From Candidatus Heimdallarchaeota archaeon (GTDB taxonomy: Archaea; Asgardarchaeota; Heimdallarchaeia; Heimdallarchaeales; Kariarchaeaceae): DNA of 26,619 nt. The notes below the pieces were generated by a model. It had not been told where the DNA came from. It searched no databases and saw nothing but the letters and a program-made list of their open reading frames with translations. The position numbers and the translations under genes were made by a program. The stretch is from positions 1 to 26,619 of the forward strand of contig JAOUKW010000009.1 in the NCBI GenBank assembly GCA_029882335.1, written 5' to 3'. Of this stretch, positions 16,179 through 24,251 are shown one piece after another (position 1 is the stretch's first letter; each line of letters begins with the position of its first letter).

Positions 16179-17519
16179 TTAGATATTATTAAATTTGTCA
16201 AGTAAGTCATCAACGTTAATTCTTGTAAAACCGTTTGAAGAAGTATATATCAATTCACCCCCAATATACACCGCATCTAGAACCTCTACAATATTGAGAG
16301 AATTTATAATTTGATCCAAAATATTTCCTTTCTTTCTAATGGAAAATGTATCAGTTGTTATCACGATAAAATCAGCATAGTTTCCCTCTTTTAATTCACC
16401 AATTGGTAACATGAGTGATTTTCCACCATTTCTAGTAACCATATCAAACAGTAATTGTGAAATATCCCCAAAGGATCCTTGTGGAGGTTTTAAAATACCC
16501 ATTTCTAATTTACTGACTCTTTGTAACCATTCGACTGTTCGTAATTCCTGAAGAATATTTAGATCATTATTGGCATCAGTTCCAATTGCACTAGGAATTT
16601 CATTTGATAGATACAGATCCATAGGTGCGATCCCATCACCAAGGGCCATATTTGTGAGTGGATTGTACACATGATGAGATCTCCCATCTTTCATATATTG
16701 AAGTTCATCTTCCTTTACCCATATTCCATGAACTAAACTGAGATTTGAATTGAATAGTTTCTTTGAATTTAAAAATTCAAGGGGAGATCGATTATATAAC
16801 TTTTTTGCCAAATCAAGATCTGATTGTTGTTCTGCTATGTGTATATGAATTGGTTCATTATTTTCAATGCTCCACTTCATTAAGGCATCGATCATTTCCT
16901 CTGATGCACCATGAAGAGAATGAGGAGCAACACCGATATGTATCAATTCATCATTATGATACCTAGAACGGAGATTGTTTACACTATTGAGTACCTCATT
17001 TACCTCCCTCTTAAATCTCTTTTGACCTAACTTACTACCTTTATCATAACCACAATAAAGTAATCTTTGACGTATGCCAACAGATTTTGCTGCTTCAATG
17101 ACGACTTGGGTTAATTCATCTCCTTCGTAACTACCATCGAGTTGATTATGAATGTAGTGAAATTCCCCCACAGTAGTAATACCATTTTGAATCATTTGAC
17201 AATATGCAACAGTAGTTGCAATTTCCAGAGAATGATCAGATAATTGCTCAACTAAGGGGTATAAAGCAGAATCAACCCAATCACTGAAATTCATCGGTTT
17301 ATCGATGCTTCCTCTCAGTAGCACTTGAAAAGCATGAGAATGACTATTCACCAAACCGGGTAAAACAATACCATTTAATTTAATCACTTCAGCATCTTCA
17401 TCCTTTCTGCTATTAGAGATGCTGATAATTTTACCACGTTCATCGACTTCAATGAATTGATCTTTTCTAAAACTATTACCGATTAAACAATATTGCATCT
17501 GAAAAATTTTCGATATCAT
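16179..17519 (-). CDS. HutF-like amidohydrolase (formiminoglutamate deiminase family)
   Basis: A 446-residue TIM-barrel amidohydrolase with a mononuclear metal site: His60-x-His62 (NSHSHAF), His227 (HIHIAEQ), His264 (LVHG) and Asp315 (GTDAN). Family wording is closest to HutF, which deiminates N-formimino-glutamate in histidine breakdown: EFHYIHNQLDG, VAPHSL, HIHIAEQQ, LGDGIAPMDLYL and ELRTVEWLQR. Two arginines that I recall contacting the substrate carboxylates in HutF are not kept: the WR of the WTWRE segment is WV here (Trp81-Val82) and HSLR is HSLH (200-203). A different substrate is therefore likely, perhaps another guanidine or formimino compound or a purine-like ring. No other hut genes are nearby. 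It starts at ATG with a TATA-like GTTATAAGG in the 42-base gap after the PhoU gene. Confidence 0.75.
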   Translation of the reverse strand: MISKIFQMQYCLIGNSFRKDQFIEVDERGKIISISNSRKDEDAEVIKLNGIVLPGLVNSHSHAFQVLLRGSIDKPMNFSDWVDSALYPLVEQLSDHSLEIATTVAYCQMIQNGITTVGEFHYIHNQLDGSYEGDELTQVVIEAAKSVGIRQRLLYCGYDKGSKLGQKRFKREVNEVLNSVNNLRSRYHNDELIHIGVAPHSLHGASEEMIDALMKWSIENNEPIHIHIAEQQSDLDLAKKLYNRSPLEFLNSKKLFNSNLSLVHGIWVKEDELQYMKDGRSHHVYNPLTNMALGDGIAPMDLYLSNEIPSAIGTDANNDLNILQELRTVEWLQRVSKLEMGILKPPQGSFGDISQLLFDMVTRNGGKSLMLPIGELKEGNYADFIVITTDTFSIRKKGNILDQIINSLNIVEVLDAVYIGGELIYTSSNGFTRINVDDLLDKFNNI

Positions 17520-17561
17520 ATCGTCCTGAATGAACCTTATAACTCAACTAATTAAGATATT

Positions 17562-18536
17562 CTATTCAGAGACTAATTGACAAATATCAATAACACATTC
17601 TTTTATCTCATTTAATAGATAGTAAATTTTCTTGTTATAATTATTCCAATCTTCAATATTAAAAGTCATTGACTCTGCTCTTTCAACGGAAATAATGGCT
17701 GTTTCTTCATTATTTGTCATAAAGGAGGTAAATGAATCAACAAAGATATCCAATAAATCATATGAGATTATTTTAAACCGATTAACTTCATCTACCTGTA
17801 GCCGTAGTGTTAAATCGGCAATCTGACGACATAGGTCTTCAGTTACATCAGCTAAGTTTTCAAGATATGATCCAATCATCCGATAATTCATTGCATCAAA
17901 TAAAGCAAATACCTCATTATTGAAATATTCCATATAAGTTAGAGGTTCTCGTAGTATAATTTTAAGAGTTCGAACCAAATAAAAATAATATTTATCTACA
18001 GTATTATCTTTGATTATTACCTCTTCAGCAATTTTTATGTCATTTTTTATAACTGCATCAATACAATATTCAATCATTCCCTTTACAGATTCAAAAATAT
18101 CCTGAATTAACTCTTTTGGATGTGAAATATCACGAGATACTTGAATCATAAAACCTCTTTCTAACCAACATCTGTGCAGTTTGTTGGTTATTAACTCCTC
18201 AACCTCCCGTTCAACTTCCATTTGTTTTTTCAAAGGAACATGAAAAATTTTTATTGTACTAGAACCATCAAGAAACCTGCTTAGAATTGCTCGAGATAGA
18301 TTTTTTTCAAATTCATTGTAATTTATCTCAACAACCTCAGTTCGAGAACTTTCTTCCGTATCTGCTAGTGAAACAAATAAGCTTCCTGCACCATACTTAT
18401 CAATATGGATTATAACCTCATCCTGACTATTAATCTCATATTTTTGACACCATTGCTTTGGAAGTGTAAGAATAAAAGATCCTTTTGCTCCAAACTGTTG
18501 TATTTTCCGAATTAGTTTATCACTAGACGTTTTCAT
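17562..18536 (-). CDS. AbrB-PhoU domain regulator, phosphate-uptake type
   Basis: A 324-residue protein with an N-terminal SpoVT/AbrB-type DNA-binding domain (about 8-58, with GAKGSFILTLPKQW and NSQDEVIIHID) and two helical PhoU-like repeats after it (about 110-320). Many archaea have this fusion as a regulator of phosphate or other ion transport. The PhoU part usually senses or bridges to a transporter, and the AbrB part binds DNA. No Pst, Pit or other transporter gene is adjacent, so its target is unknown. AAAGGAAAT precedes ATG 18536 as Shine-Dalgarno. It is divergent from panB and shares a 102-base, very AT-rich promoter region, which could allow autoregulation. Confidence 0.85.
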   Translation of the reverse strand: MKTSSDKLIRKIQQFGAKGSFILTLPKQWCQKYEINSQDEVIIHIDKYGAGSLFVSLADTEESSRTEVVEINYNEFEKNLSRAILSRFLDGSSTIKIFHVPLKKQMEVEREVEELITNKLHRCWLERGFMIQVSRDISHPKELIQDIFESVKGMIEYCIDAVIKNDIKIAEEVIIKDNTVDKYYFYLVRTLKIILREPLTYMEYFNNEVFALFDAMNYRMIGSYLENLADVTEDLCRQIADLTLRLQVDEVNRFKIISYDLLDIFVDSFTSFMTNNEETAIISVERAESMTFNIEDWNNYNKKIYYLLNEIKECVIDICQLVSE

Positions 18537-18638
18537 ATTATTTCCTTTATGTCATATATACACATATAAACTATTTATATATTTATATATACAAAATAAA
18601 AAAAGTTTATAGATACCACCGATAGAATTAAAATAGCG
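18537..18638. promoter_or_regulatory. Divergent promoter region of the PhoU-like gene and panB
   Basis: A 102-base AT-rich spacer. The left half has overlapping TATATATA/ATATAAA runs that could supply the minus-strand TATA box. On the plus strand TTTATAG at 18606-18612 lies about 30 bases before the panB ATG. There is no Shine-Dalgarno for panB, so its message is probably leaderless or nearly so. Confidence 0.45.
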
Positions 18639-19544
18639 ATGAGTACATTGAATAATTCAAAGGTCACTGTCCCTTGGTGTCTGCAAGCAAAAGCAGAGAA
18701 TAGAAAAATAGTTATGCTAACTGCTTATGACCATTTGATGACTAAGATACTTGATGAAACAGGACAAGTTGATATTCTACTAGTTGGTGATTCACTTGGT
18801 ATGGTTATTCAAGGTAAAAATGATACACTTAGTGTTACCATGGATGAATCCATATATCATACCAGTATTGTTGCTCGTACTGCAAAAAGAGCGATGGTAG
18901 TAGCAGATATGCCATTTATGAGTTTTCAAAGTACAGCCTATGATGCACTGAAAAATGCAGGTAGACTGATTAAAGAAGGTGGAGCACATGCAATAAAGCT
19001 TGAAGGTGGAAAAAGGGTATTAAATCAGGTAAAAGCAATTGTAAATGCAGGAATACCGGTAATGGGTCATTTGGGACTTACACCACAATCAGTTCATGCT
19101 TTTGGTGGTTTTAAAGTACAAGGAAAATCAGAATATGCAGTACAACAACTTATTTCAGATGCTATTGCATTAGAAGACGCGGGAGTATTTTCAATAGTTT
19201 TAGAGGGCATCCCCACTGAAGCAGCTCGTAGGATTACTGAACATTTAAAAGTTCCTACTATCGGAATAGGGGCTGGTTCATATTGTGATGGTCAAGTCCT
19301 GGTAACGTATGACATGCTAGGTTATTCTGATTCTGGTCCAAGATTTGTAAAAAAATATTCATTAATAAAATCAATTATACAAGATGCCGTCAAAAAATAT
19401 GCTGATGAAGTAATCACCGGAGATTTTCCAACTTCAGAATATGCATATAACATGAAAATAGAGGAGAACATCTCTCCAGATATACATGATAACATCAAAT
19501 CATACAAGCAAGTAGATCCTGAAACTTTTGATGATTTATTTTAA
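18639..19544 (+). CDS. panB: 3-methyl-2-oxobutanoate hydroxymethyltransferase
   Basis: PanB adds a hydroxymethyl group from methylene-tetrahydrofolate or a pterin analogue to 3-methyl-2-oxobutanoate, making ketopantoate for coenzyme A. The 301-residue TIM-barrel protein keeps the metal and catalytic residues: Asp51 (VGDSLGM), Asp90 (ADMPF), Lys120 and Glu122 (IKLEGG) and Glu189 (VLEGIP), plus the MGHLGLTPQ strand. It is longer than the E. coli enzyme by about 35 residues, mostly in an unconserved C-terminal tail. Archaea use PanB followed by pantoate kinase and phosphopantothenate synthetase; none of those is nearby. The gene is divergent from the PhoU-like regulator and convergent with trpS, with 27 bases between the stops. 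Confidence 0.95.
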   Translation: MSTLNNSKVTVPWCLQAKAENRKIVMLTAYDHLMTKILDETGQVDILLVGDSLGMVIQGKNDTLSVTMDESIYHTSIVARTAKRAMVVADMPFMSFQSTAYDALKNAGRLIKEGGAHAIKLEGGKRVLNQVKAIVNAGIPVMGHLGLTPQSVHAFGGFKVQGKSEYAVQQLISDAIALEDAGVFSIVLEGIPTEAARRITEHLKVPTIGIGAGSYCDGQVLVTYDMLGYSDSGPRFVKKYSLIKSIIQDAVKKYADEVITGDFPTSEYAYNMKIEENISPDIHDNIKSYKQVDPETFDDLF

Positions 19545-19571
19545 ATCAATAATTATTTGTACTAACGAACT

Positions 19572-20699
19572 TTAATTTTTCATATTTCTAATGAGTTCTG
19601 TAGATAATTCAATCATCTGAGATTTTTTCTCCAAATGATTTTGCTGAAATTCCTCAATATTCTGCTTTAGATCTTTTTTACAGGGTCCACAAAGCAATTC
19701 TCCAGATTTACATTGATTCATACGTAGGGTTAATCTTTTATCATCTGATTCAAACATAAATTTAAACAAATCAAACACTCTACATACCTCGGGATTTGCA
19801 CCTTTTTCCCTCTGTTCTGCTGCAGTATCTCGACCACCAGTTAATGCATTATTTATTTTCTTATGAATATCTTTTATATCTTCATCCATTGAAAAAACAG
19901 ACATTGGGACACTTTTACTCATTTTTTCACTTCCATCAATTCCCTGAAGCATGGTATGATATGTAAATGAAGGTAGTTTAAATTTAAATTCCTCCTGAAA
20001 TACCTCTTTCCTAGCAATATCCCTAGTTAATCTTGCATGAGGAGCTTGATCTGCACCGATTGGTGTCACAGTTGGCATGGAACCCCACCTAATTTGAGGT
20101 AATAATATATCAGCAACTTGAATGAGTGCGGCATTATAGTATCCAACTCTTAACTTCTCACCATAAATAGATTTTAATGTATTTAGAGTAACATGGCTGG
20201 AAAAAATATGACCATATTTTTGAACTAATTTTTCCTCAGATTGACTATATATGAAGGTGTTATCCGGATTTGGATCTAATCCCAGTGCAAATAAATCAGC
20301 AATATTATCTATTGCTATTTCCGCGGCTTTGTCAAATGATAAACCACTTGATACATAACTTTCAATATCGGCAATACAGAATGACACTCGGCCACCAAGT
20401 TGTTGAAAATAGACCACCTCAGAGGCGGTTGTTAATGAGCCAACATGGTATTGTCCAGAAGGTTTAATCCCAGTCATTACTGCAAATGAAGTGGAATTAT
20501 TGATACATTCTATTACTTGTTTTAGATCAGTGTGACCAAACATTACTCCACGTTTCATGAAAATATGTTGCTTGGATTCAGGAATAGCATCTATAACATC
20601 TGATAAAGGTTCAATACCAAATTCTTGTATCAACCGATTATAATCTTTAACAACACCAGTTTCAAGAGCGTCTACTATCAATTCATCATTATTACTCAT
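19572..20699 (-). CDS. trpS: Tryptophanyl-tRNA synthetase, archaeal/eukaryal type
   Basis: A 375-residue class Ic synthetase that charges tRNA-Trp. It has the pre-HIGH segment RGVMFGHTDL, the HIGH equivalent YHVGS (84-88) after TGIKPSG, the PIGADQAPHARLTRDIA helix typical of archaeal TrpRS, and KMSKS at 259-263. A C-terminal CxxGxxxCGxCK segment (SGELLCGPCK) is shared by archaeal TrpRS. TyrRS is the main alternative but lacks the GADQAPH wording. ATG 20699 has GAGGG about seven bases upstream. The 134-base leader contains a GC-rich hairpin. It is the last gene of a same-strand run with the flippase-like and dehydrogenase genes. Confidence 0.93.
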   Translation of the reverse strand: MSNNDELIVDALETGVVKDYNRLIQEFGIEPLSDVIDAIPESKQHIFMKRGVMFGHTDLKQVIECINNSTSFAVMTGIKPSGQYHVGSLTTASEVVYFQQLGGRVSFCIADIESYVSSGLSFDKAAEIAIDNIADLFALGLDPNPDNTFIYSQSEEKLVQKYGHIFSSHVTLNTLKSIYGEKLRVGYYNAALIQVADILLPQIRWGSMPTVTPIGADQAPHARLTRDIARKEVFQEEFKFKLPSFTYHTMLQGIDGSEKMSKSVPMSVFSMDEDIKDIHKKINNALTGGRDTAAEQREKGANPEVCRVFDLFKFMFESDDKRLTLRMNQCKSGELLCGPCKKDLKQNIEEFQQNHLEKKSQMIELSTELIRNMKN

Positions 20700-20743
20700 A
20701 AAATATCCCTCTTGATGCCCTTGGAAGTAAATAAAATATACAT

Positions 20744-20760
20744 GCCGCGATTACTGCGGC
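20744..20760 (-). promoter_or_regulatory. GC-rich hairpin in the trpS leader
   Basis: GCCGC-AGTAATC-GCGGC on the minus strand forms a 5-bp all-GC stem with a 7-base loop, about 45 bases before the trpS start. It stands out in an intergenic region otherwise near 30% GC. On position alone it could be a leader regulator of trpS or a terminator for the upstream gene, although no T-run follows directly. Confidence 0.35.
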
Positions 20761-20833
20761 TTCTACCAGTCCAATGTATCTGACATCCTATATTTGCATT
20801 TTATCAAATATACATAAATAATTCGGTATAGAA

Positions 20834-21814
20834 TCAAATTGGTTCGGTGGTAGATGATGAGAATACAAAGTTTATCAATATCGCACCCAAACCAAGTGCT
20901 AAAATAACCAAAGTGTTGATTGCTGTACCAAATATTAATGCAGTAGCAGCTAATGTTTCATCAATACCATATAAAAGTAAGATTGACAAAGATGTCAATT
21001 GGGCAGTACCCAATGCACCAGGCGTACCTGAAGCTACACCAATAGCGTAAGAAAAACCTACTATAGGTAATATCATCAAAAAATTAAGGCGAATTTCAAA
21101 ACTGTATAAGAGAAACCAACTGGCAAATAGATCGACACACCATCTAAACAAGCTAGTTAGCACAAATAGAATTCTAGTTTGTTTATTTTTTAGAATCAAT
21201 GGATATGTATCATAATATCTAACAAAAAAATGATTCAGCTTCCCCACTTTTTCTTTCATGGACTTAGGAGTATGCCTCAATAACCATGCAAGGATGGATA
21301 AACCGATTGGTTTGTAAAGTAATGCAAAAATTATACATATCAACACCGAAATAATAAATCCTAAAACGAAAAATAGATCACCAAGAAGTGATCTTGGTAT
21401 AAAAAAAATAGCCGAGGAAGCTAATAAAATAACAATCACCACATCAAATATTCTAGAAACAACCACCATTGACAATGCATCTGATTTTTCCGTCGAAAAA
21501 TAATCATCATAGATCTTAATAGCCAAAAGTTCACCTGATTTTAAAGGACCATAAACAGATACAGTACCAGCTATAGTCCCCTGAAGCAGGAATTTTCTGA
21601 AAGAAGCATCTAAAAATTCATTTTGCTTTAGTAAAAAATAATTTCGAAAAACACGGGCATAGAATATCGAAACGGACGTTATTATCAGTACAAACACGAC
21701 GGTATAATTGTTTGCCAATAATTTGAAAATCACTTCAAAATCACCCATTAATGCAATTATAATAATAAGAATTAATGCGATTATTGAAGTAAGTACTGAT
21801 GAAACATTTGACAT
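20834..21814 (-). CDS. Flippase-like integral membrane protein (LPG synthase TM family)
   Basis: A 326-residue membrane protein with about eight hydrophobic segments and the marks of the lysylphosphatidylglycerol synthase transmembrane family (UPF0104, PF03706): SVYGPLKSGELLAIKIY, a SMVVVSRIFDVVIV helix and GTPGALGTAQL near the end. Archaeal members include AglD-type proteins and uncharacterised lipid or polyprenyl-sugar transport proteins; the MprF aminoacyl-transfer domain is absent. A role in moving glycolipids across the membrane is plausible but not shown. It starts one base after the stop of the dehydrogenase gene, so the two are translationally coupled, and trpS follows after 134 bases. 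Confidence 0.85.
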   Translation of the reverse strand: MSNVSSVLTSIIALILIIIIALMGDFEVIFKLLANNYTVVFVLIITSVSIFYARVFRNYFLLKQNEFLDASFRKFLLQGTIAGTVSVYGPLKSGELLAIKIYDDYFSTEKSDALSMVVVSRIFDVVIVILLASSAIFFIPRSLLGDLFFVLGFIISVLICIIFALLYKPIGLSILAWLLRHTPKSMKEKVGKLNHFFVRYYDTYPLILKNKQTRILFVLTSLFRWCVDLFASWFLLYSFEIRLNFLMILPIVGFSYAIGVASGTPGALGTAQLTSLSILLLYGIDETLAATALIFGTAINTLVILALGLGAILINFVFSSSTTEPI

Positions 21815-21815
21815 A

Positions 21816-22808
21816 TTAATACTCTTTCTCTAAATCAACTACATTCATTAAATTTGCCTCATCAGAACAAATTGCATTTAAATTCATTATTATATCATCC
21901 CAGCGTTCAAGATCATCCATTGGAGAGGCACCTCTATGAGGAGAGAGAACAACATTATTTAATTTATGAAATGGATATGAATAGGGATATTTCCTACCAT
22001 CATTCTCTTCAGGGTCATAGTTGTACCAAACATCAATTCCTGCTGCTTGTATAGTTTGATGTTTCAATGCAAGATAAAGTGCATTTTCATTAATTATTTT
22101 ACCTCTACCCATATTAATGATTATTCCATTCGTTCCCAATAAACTCAATTCATCAGTTCCTATTAAATCAATTGTCTCCATTGTTAAAGGAGCGGCAATA
22201 ATTAGTATATCAATGATTTTGAGAAATTGATGTAATTGATCGGGAGTATATACGGTTAATTCACCTTCAGAACCTAATTCTCGTTTCAATGCAACAAATT
22301 TTACATCAAAACCAGATAAAAATTGATGTACTAAACGATTAACTGAACCATACCCGAACAAACCAATAGTTTGATTTTTGAGAGGAATTGATTTTGCAAA
22401 ATCATCACCTCTTCTCCATAAACCAGAATTCATCCAGTTGTGATGCAATACTACTTTACACATCACACTCAATAACAAGGAAACAGCTGATTGAGCAGTG
22501 AAATATGCATTTCCATGATTATTTATTAAAGTTAATTTGGAATGTCTTTTAGAGTTTGCATCCTTAACCAAAGGTACAAGATGTTGTACTCCCGCACCTG
22601 GGTTGATAAGATACAATATATTTTCTGTAACTAACATTTCAATAGTTGGTTGCCAACCAACAATCACATTAATTTTATGAAGATGATCCCAAATATCAGT
22701 AATAGGATCTTCTGAAAAAATAAGATTAACACTAGTTGGTTCTAACTTTTTGGTAATATAAGACTTTAGTGGATCTGATACTTTGAATAGAAAATATACA
22801 GATTTCAT
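21816..22808 (-). CDS. D-isomer-specific 2-hydroxyacid dehydrogenase
   Basis: A 330-residue NAD(P)-dependent dehydrogenase of the D-2-hydroxyacid family, interconverting 2-oxo and 2-hydroxy acids. The Rossmann motif is FGYGSVNRLV (151-160) instead of the usual GxGxxG, with Asn157 in the last position. The catalytic set is present: Arg235 (INMGRGKIIN), Glu268 in the DPEEN segment, and His291 (LSPHRGAS), with Asp259 before it. The N-terminal substrate domain is divergent, so the substrate cannot be named. ATG 22808 is preferred over TTG 22817 because a GAGG lies about ten bases upstream of the ATG and would touch the TTG. It couples to the flippase-like gene with a one-base gap. Confidence 0.87.
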   Translation of the reverse strand: MKSVYFLFKVSDPLKSYITKKLEPTSVNLIFSEDPITDIWDHLHKINVIVGWQPTIEMLVTENILYLINPGAGVQHLVPLVKDANSKRHSKLTLINNHGNAYFTAQSAVSLLLSVMCKVVLHHNWMNSGLWRRGDDFAKSIPLKNQTIGLFGYGSVNRLVHQFLSGFDVKFVALKRELGSEGELTVYTPDQLHQFLKIIDILIIAAPLTMETIDLIGTDELSLLGTNGIIINMGRGKIINENALYLALKHQTIQAAGIDVWYNYDPEENDGRKYPYSYPFHKLNNVVLSPHRGASPMDDLERWDDIIMNLNAICSDEANLMNVVDLEKEY

Positions 22809-22852
22809 TAATATCAAACCTCGACAGTTATGACAACAACTATGTCAAATAT

Positions 22853-23200
22853 CTACATGATATACTCTTCAGGGATTAGTTCTCTTTCAAATAAAATTTT
22901 CTTTTCATTATTACTATAACGATATGCAAGTGTACCTTTTTCGTCTTCATTTAAACCATACATTGGCAACAATGCAATGACATCACTATTTCGTATCCAC
23001 ATACGTTTTCTAAATCTACCAGGAATCATCACTTGACGTACAAAATTATCAGTACAACGAACAAGAAGTAATCCAGCACCAAGTAATTGAATTACTTGAC
23101 CTAAGACTTCTCCTTCCTCGGGCAGTCTGACTCTAATTATACCTTCATCGCTCTCTACTCTACTTTTCTTGCTTTTCTTTCTTCTATTTGATCTACCCAA
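22853..23200 (-). CDS. eif1a: Translation initiation factor aIF1A
   Basis: aIF1A is the archaeal counterpart of eIF1A and IF1; it binds the ribosomal A site during start-codon selection. The 115-residue protein has a basic N-terminus (GRSNRRKKSKKS), an S1/IF1-type OB fold (VRLPEEGEVLGQVIQLLGAG, then RCTDNFVRQVMIPGRFRKRMWI) and an acidic C-terminal tail. Length fits the family. TTG 23200 is chosen because GAGGAG lies seven bases upstream; TTG 23206, giving two more residues, would leave only one base of spacing. It stands between lipA and the dehydrogenase on the same strand, unrelated to both by function. Confidence 0.93.
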   Translation of the reverse strand: MGRSNRRKKSKKSRVESDEGIIRVRLPEEGEVLGQVIQLLGAGLLLVRCTDNFVRQVMIPGRFRKRMWIRNSDVIALLPMYGLNEDEKGTLAYRYSNNEKKILFERELIPEEYIM

Positions 23201-23207
23201 AAACAAA

Positions 23208-23213
23208 CTCCTC
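23208..23213 (-). promoter_or_regulatory. Shine-Dalgarno choosing the TTG start of aIF1A
   Basis: GAGGAG on the minus strand is seven bases before TTG 23200 and one base before TTG 23206. The first spacing is the workable one. Confidence 0.65.
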
Positions 23214-23325
23214 GATTGAAATCTAATGGCCTCATGTTAAAAAGGCATATTACATCCAATATCTTATGGTAATTAATCTATTATAAACTTGTTATTCACA
23301 TTCAATAATAAAGATAAGTTATTAT

Positions 23326-24234
23326 CTAGCCAGAGATTGATGATCTCAAGTAATTCTCGATATAAAATTCACCTGCACGATAGGATGAACGTACTAAAGG
23401 TCCAGAAGCTACAAAAATAAAACCAAAATTCATGCCAATATTCTCATAATTTTTGTACACATCCAGAGGCAGATATTCTTTTACTGGGAGATGCTTAAAG
23501 CTTGGTCGCATGTATTGTCCAATTGTCAGAAAATCAACACCAACCTCACGTAAATCATACATTGTCTTACTTACCTCTTCTTCAGTTTCTGATAACCCCA
23601 GCATGATTGATGATTTCGTTTTGATATCTGCATCTAGTTGCTTTATAGATTTCAACACTGTTAATGATTGTTGATATGAGGCCCGTCTATCTCGAACCTT
23701 CGGAGTCAATCGTTTGACTGTTTCTATGTTATGTGCGATTACATCAGGTTTTGCATCCACAATTTTACGTATATCTTCAATTCGACCATTAAAATCGGGG
23801 ATTAGTATCTCTATCAACAAAGAAGGGTACGCAGACTTTACCAAAGCAATGCAATCTGCTAGATGTTGAGCACCACCATCAGGTAAATCATCACGATCAA
23901 CAGAGGTTATCACAATATAGGTGATATTCCATGAGGCAAGTGCTTGTACCAATTTCTCTCCTTCAAGTGGATCTAATGGATCAGGAGTTCGAGATGTCTT
24001 GACATTACAAAATCCACATCCACGAGTACAAGTATCACCCATCAACATAAATGTAGCAGTACCACCACTCCAACATTCAGTCTTATTAGGACAACTAGCT
24101 TCCTCACAAACAGTGGAAAGAGTTGATCTTTTAACAGAAGAATTTACAACATTCAATGTTTTAGAAAATGTTTTCCCCTTAAATCTGATAAAATCAGGTG
24201 CTTTACCTGCTGGATCTGGAATGTATTTTCTCAT
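23326..24234 (-). CDS. lipA: Lipoyl synthase (radical SAM)
   Basis: LipA inserts two sulfurs into octanoyl groups on lipoate-dependent proteins. The 302-residue protein has both Fe-S clusters: the auxiliary-cluster cysteines Cys43, Cys48 and Cys54 (VCEEASCPNKTECW), the radical SAM cysteines Cys69, Cys73 and Cys76 (CTRGCGFC), and the C-terminal RSSYRAGEFY motif whose first Ser binds the auxiliary cluster. Length is normal. Archaea with complete lipoate synthesis are a minority; no octanoyltransferase, glycine cleavage or 2-oxoacid dehydrogenase gene is visible here. GGAAGGAAAT precedes ATG 24234. The gene lies 17 bases after the IorB-like gene and is probably co-transcribed with it. Confidence 0.96.
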   Translation of the reverse strand: MRKYIPDPAGKAPDFIRFKGKTFSKTLNVVNSSVKRSTLSTVCEEASCPNKTECWSGGTATFMLMGDTCTRGCGFCNVKTSRTPDPLDPLEGEKLVQALASWNITYIVITSVDRDDLPDGGAQHLADCIALVKSAYPSLLIEILIPDFNGRIEDIRKIVDAKPDVIAHNIETVKRLTPKVRDRRASYQQSLTVLKSIKQLDADIKTKSSIMLGLSETEEEVSKTMYDLREVGVDFLTIGQYMRPSFKHLPVKEYLPLDVYKNYENIGMNFGFIFVASGPLVRSSYRAGEFYIENYLRSSISG

Positions 24235-24251
24235 ATATTTCCTTCCTAACT

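Noticed and set aside
20692..20787. Open frame on the minus strand in the trpS leader, encoding a hydrophobic 31-residue stretch (DVRYIGLVEAAV onward) that ends inside the trpS start
   Set aside because: It looks protein-like, but a stop lies directly before it and it contains no ATG, GTG or TTG codon, so no start can be supported. It may be a gene remnant or chance.
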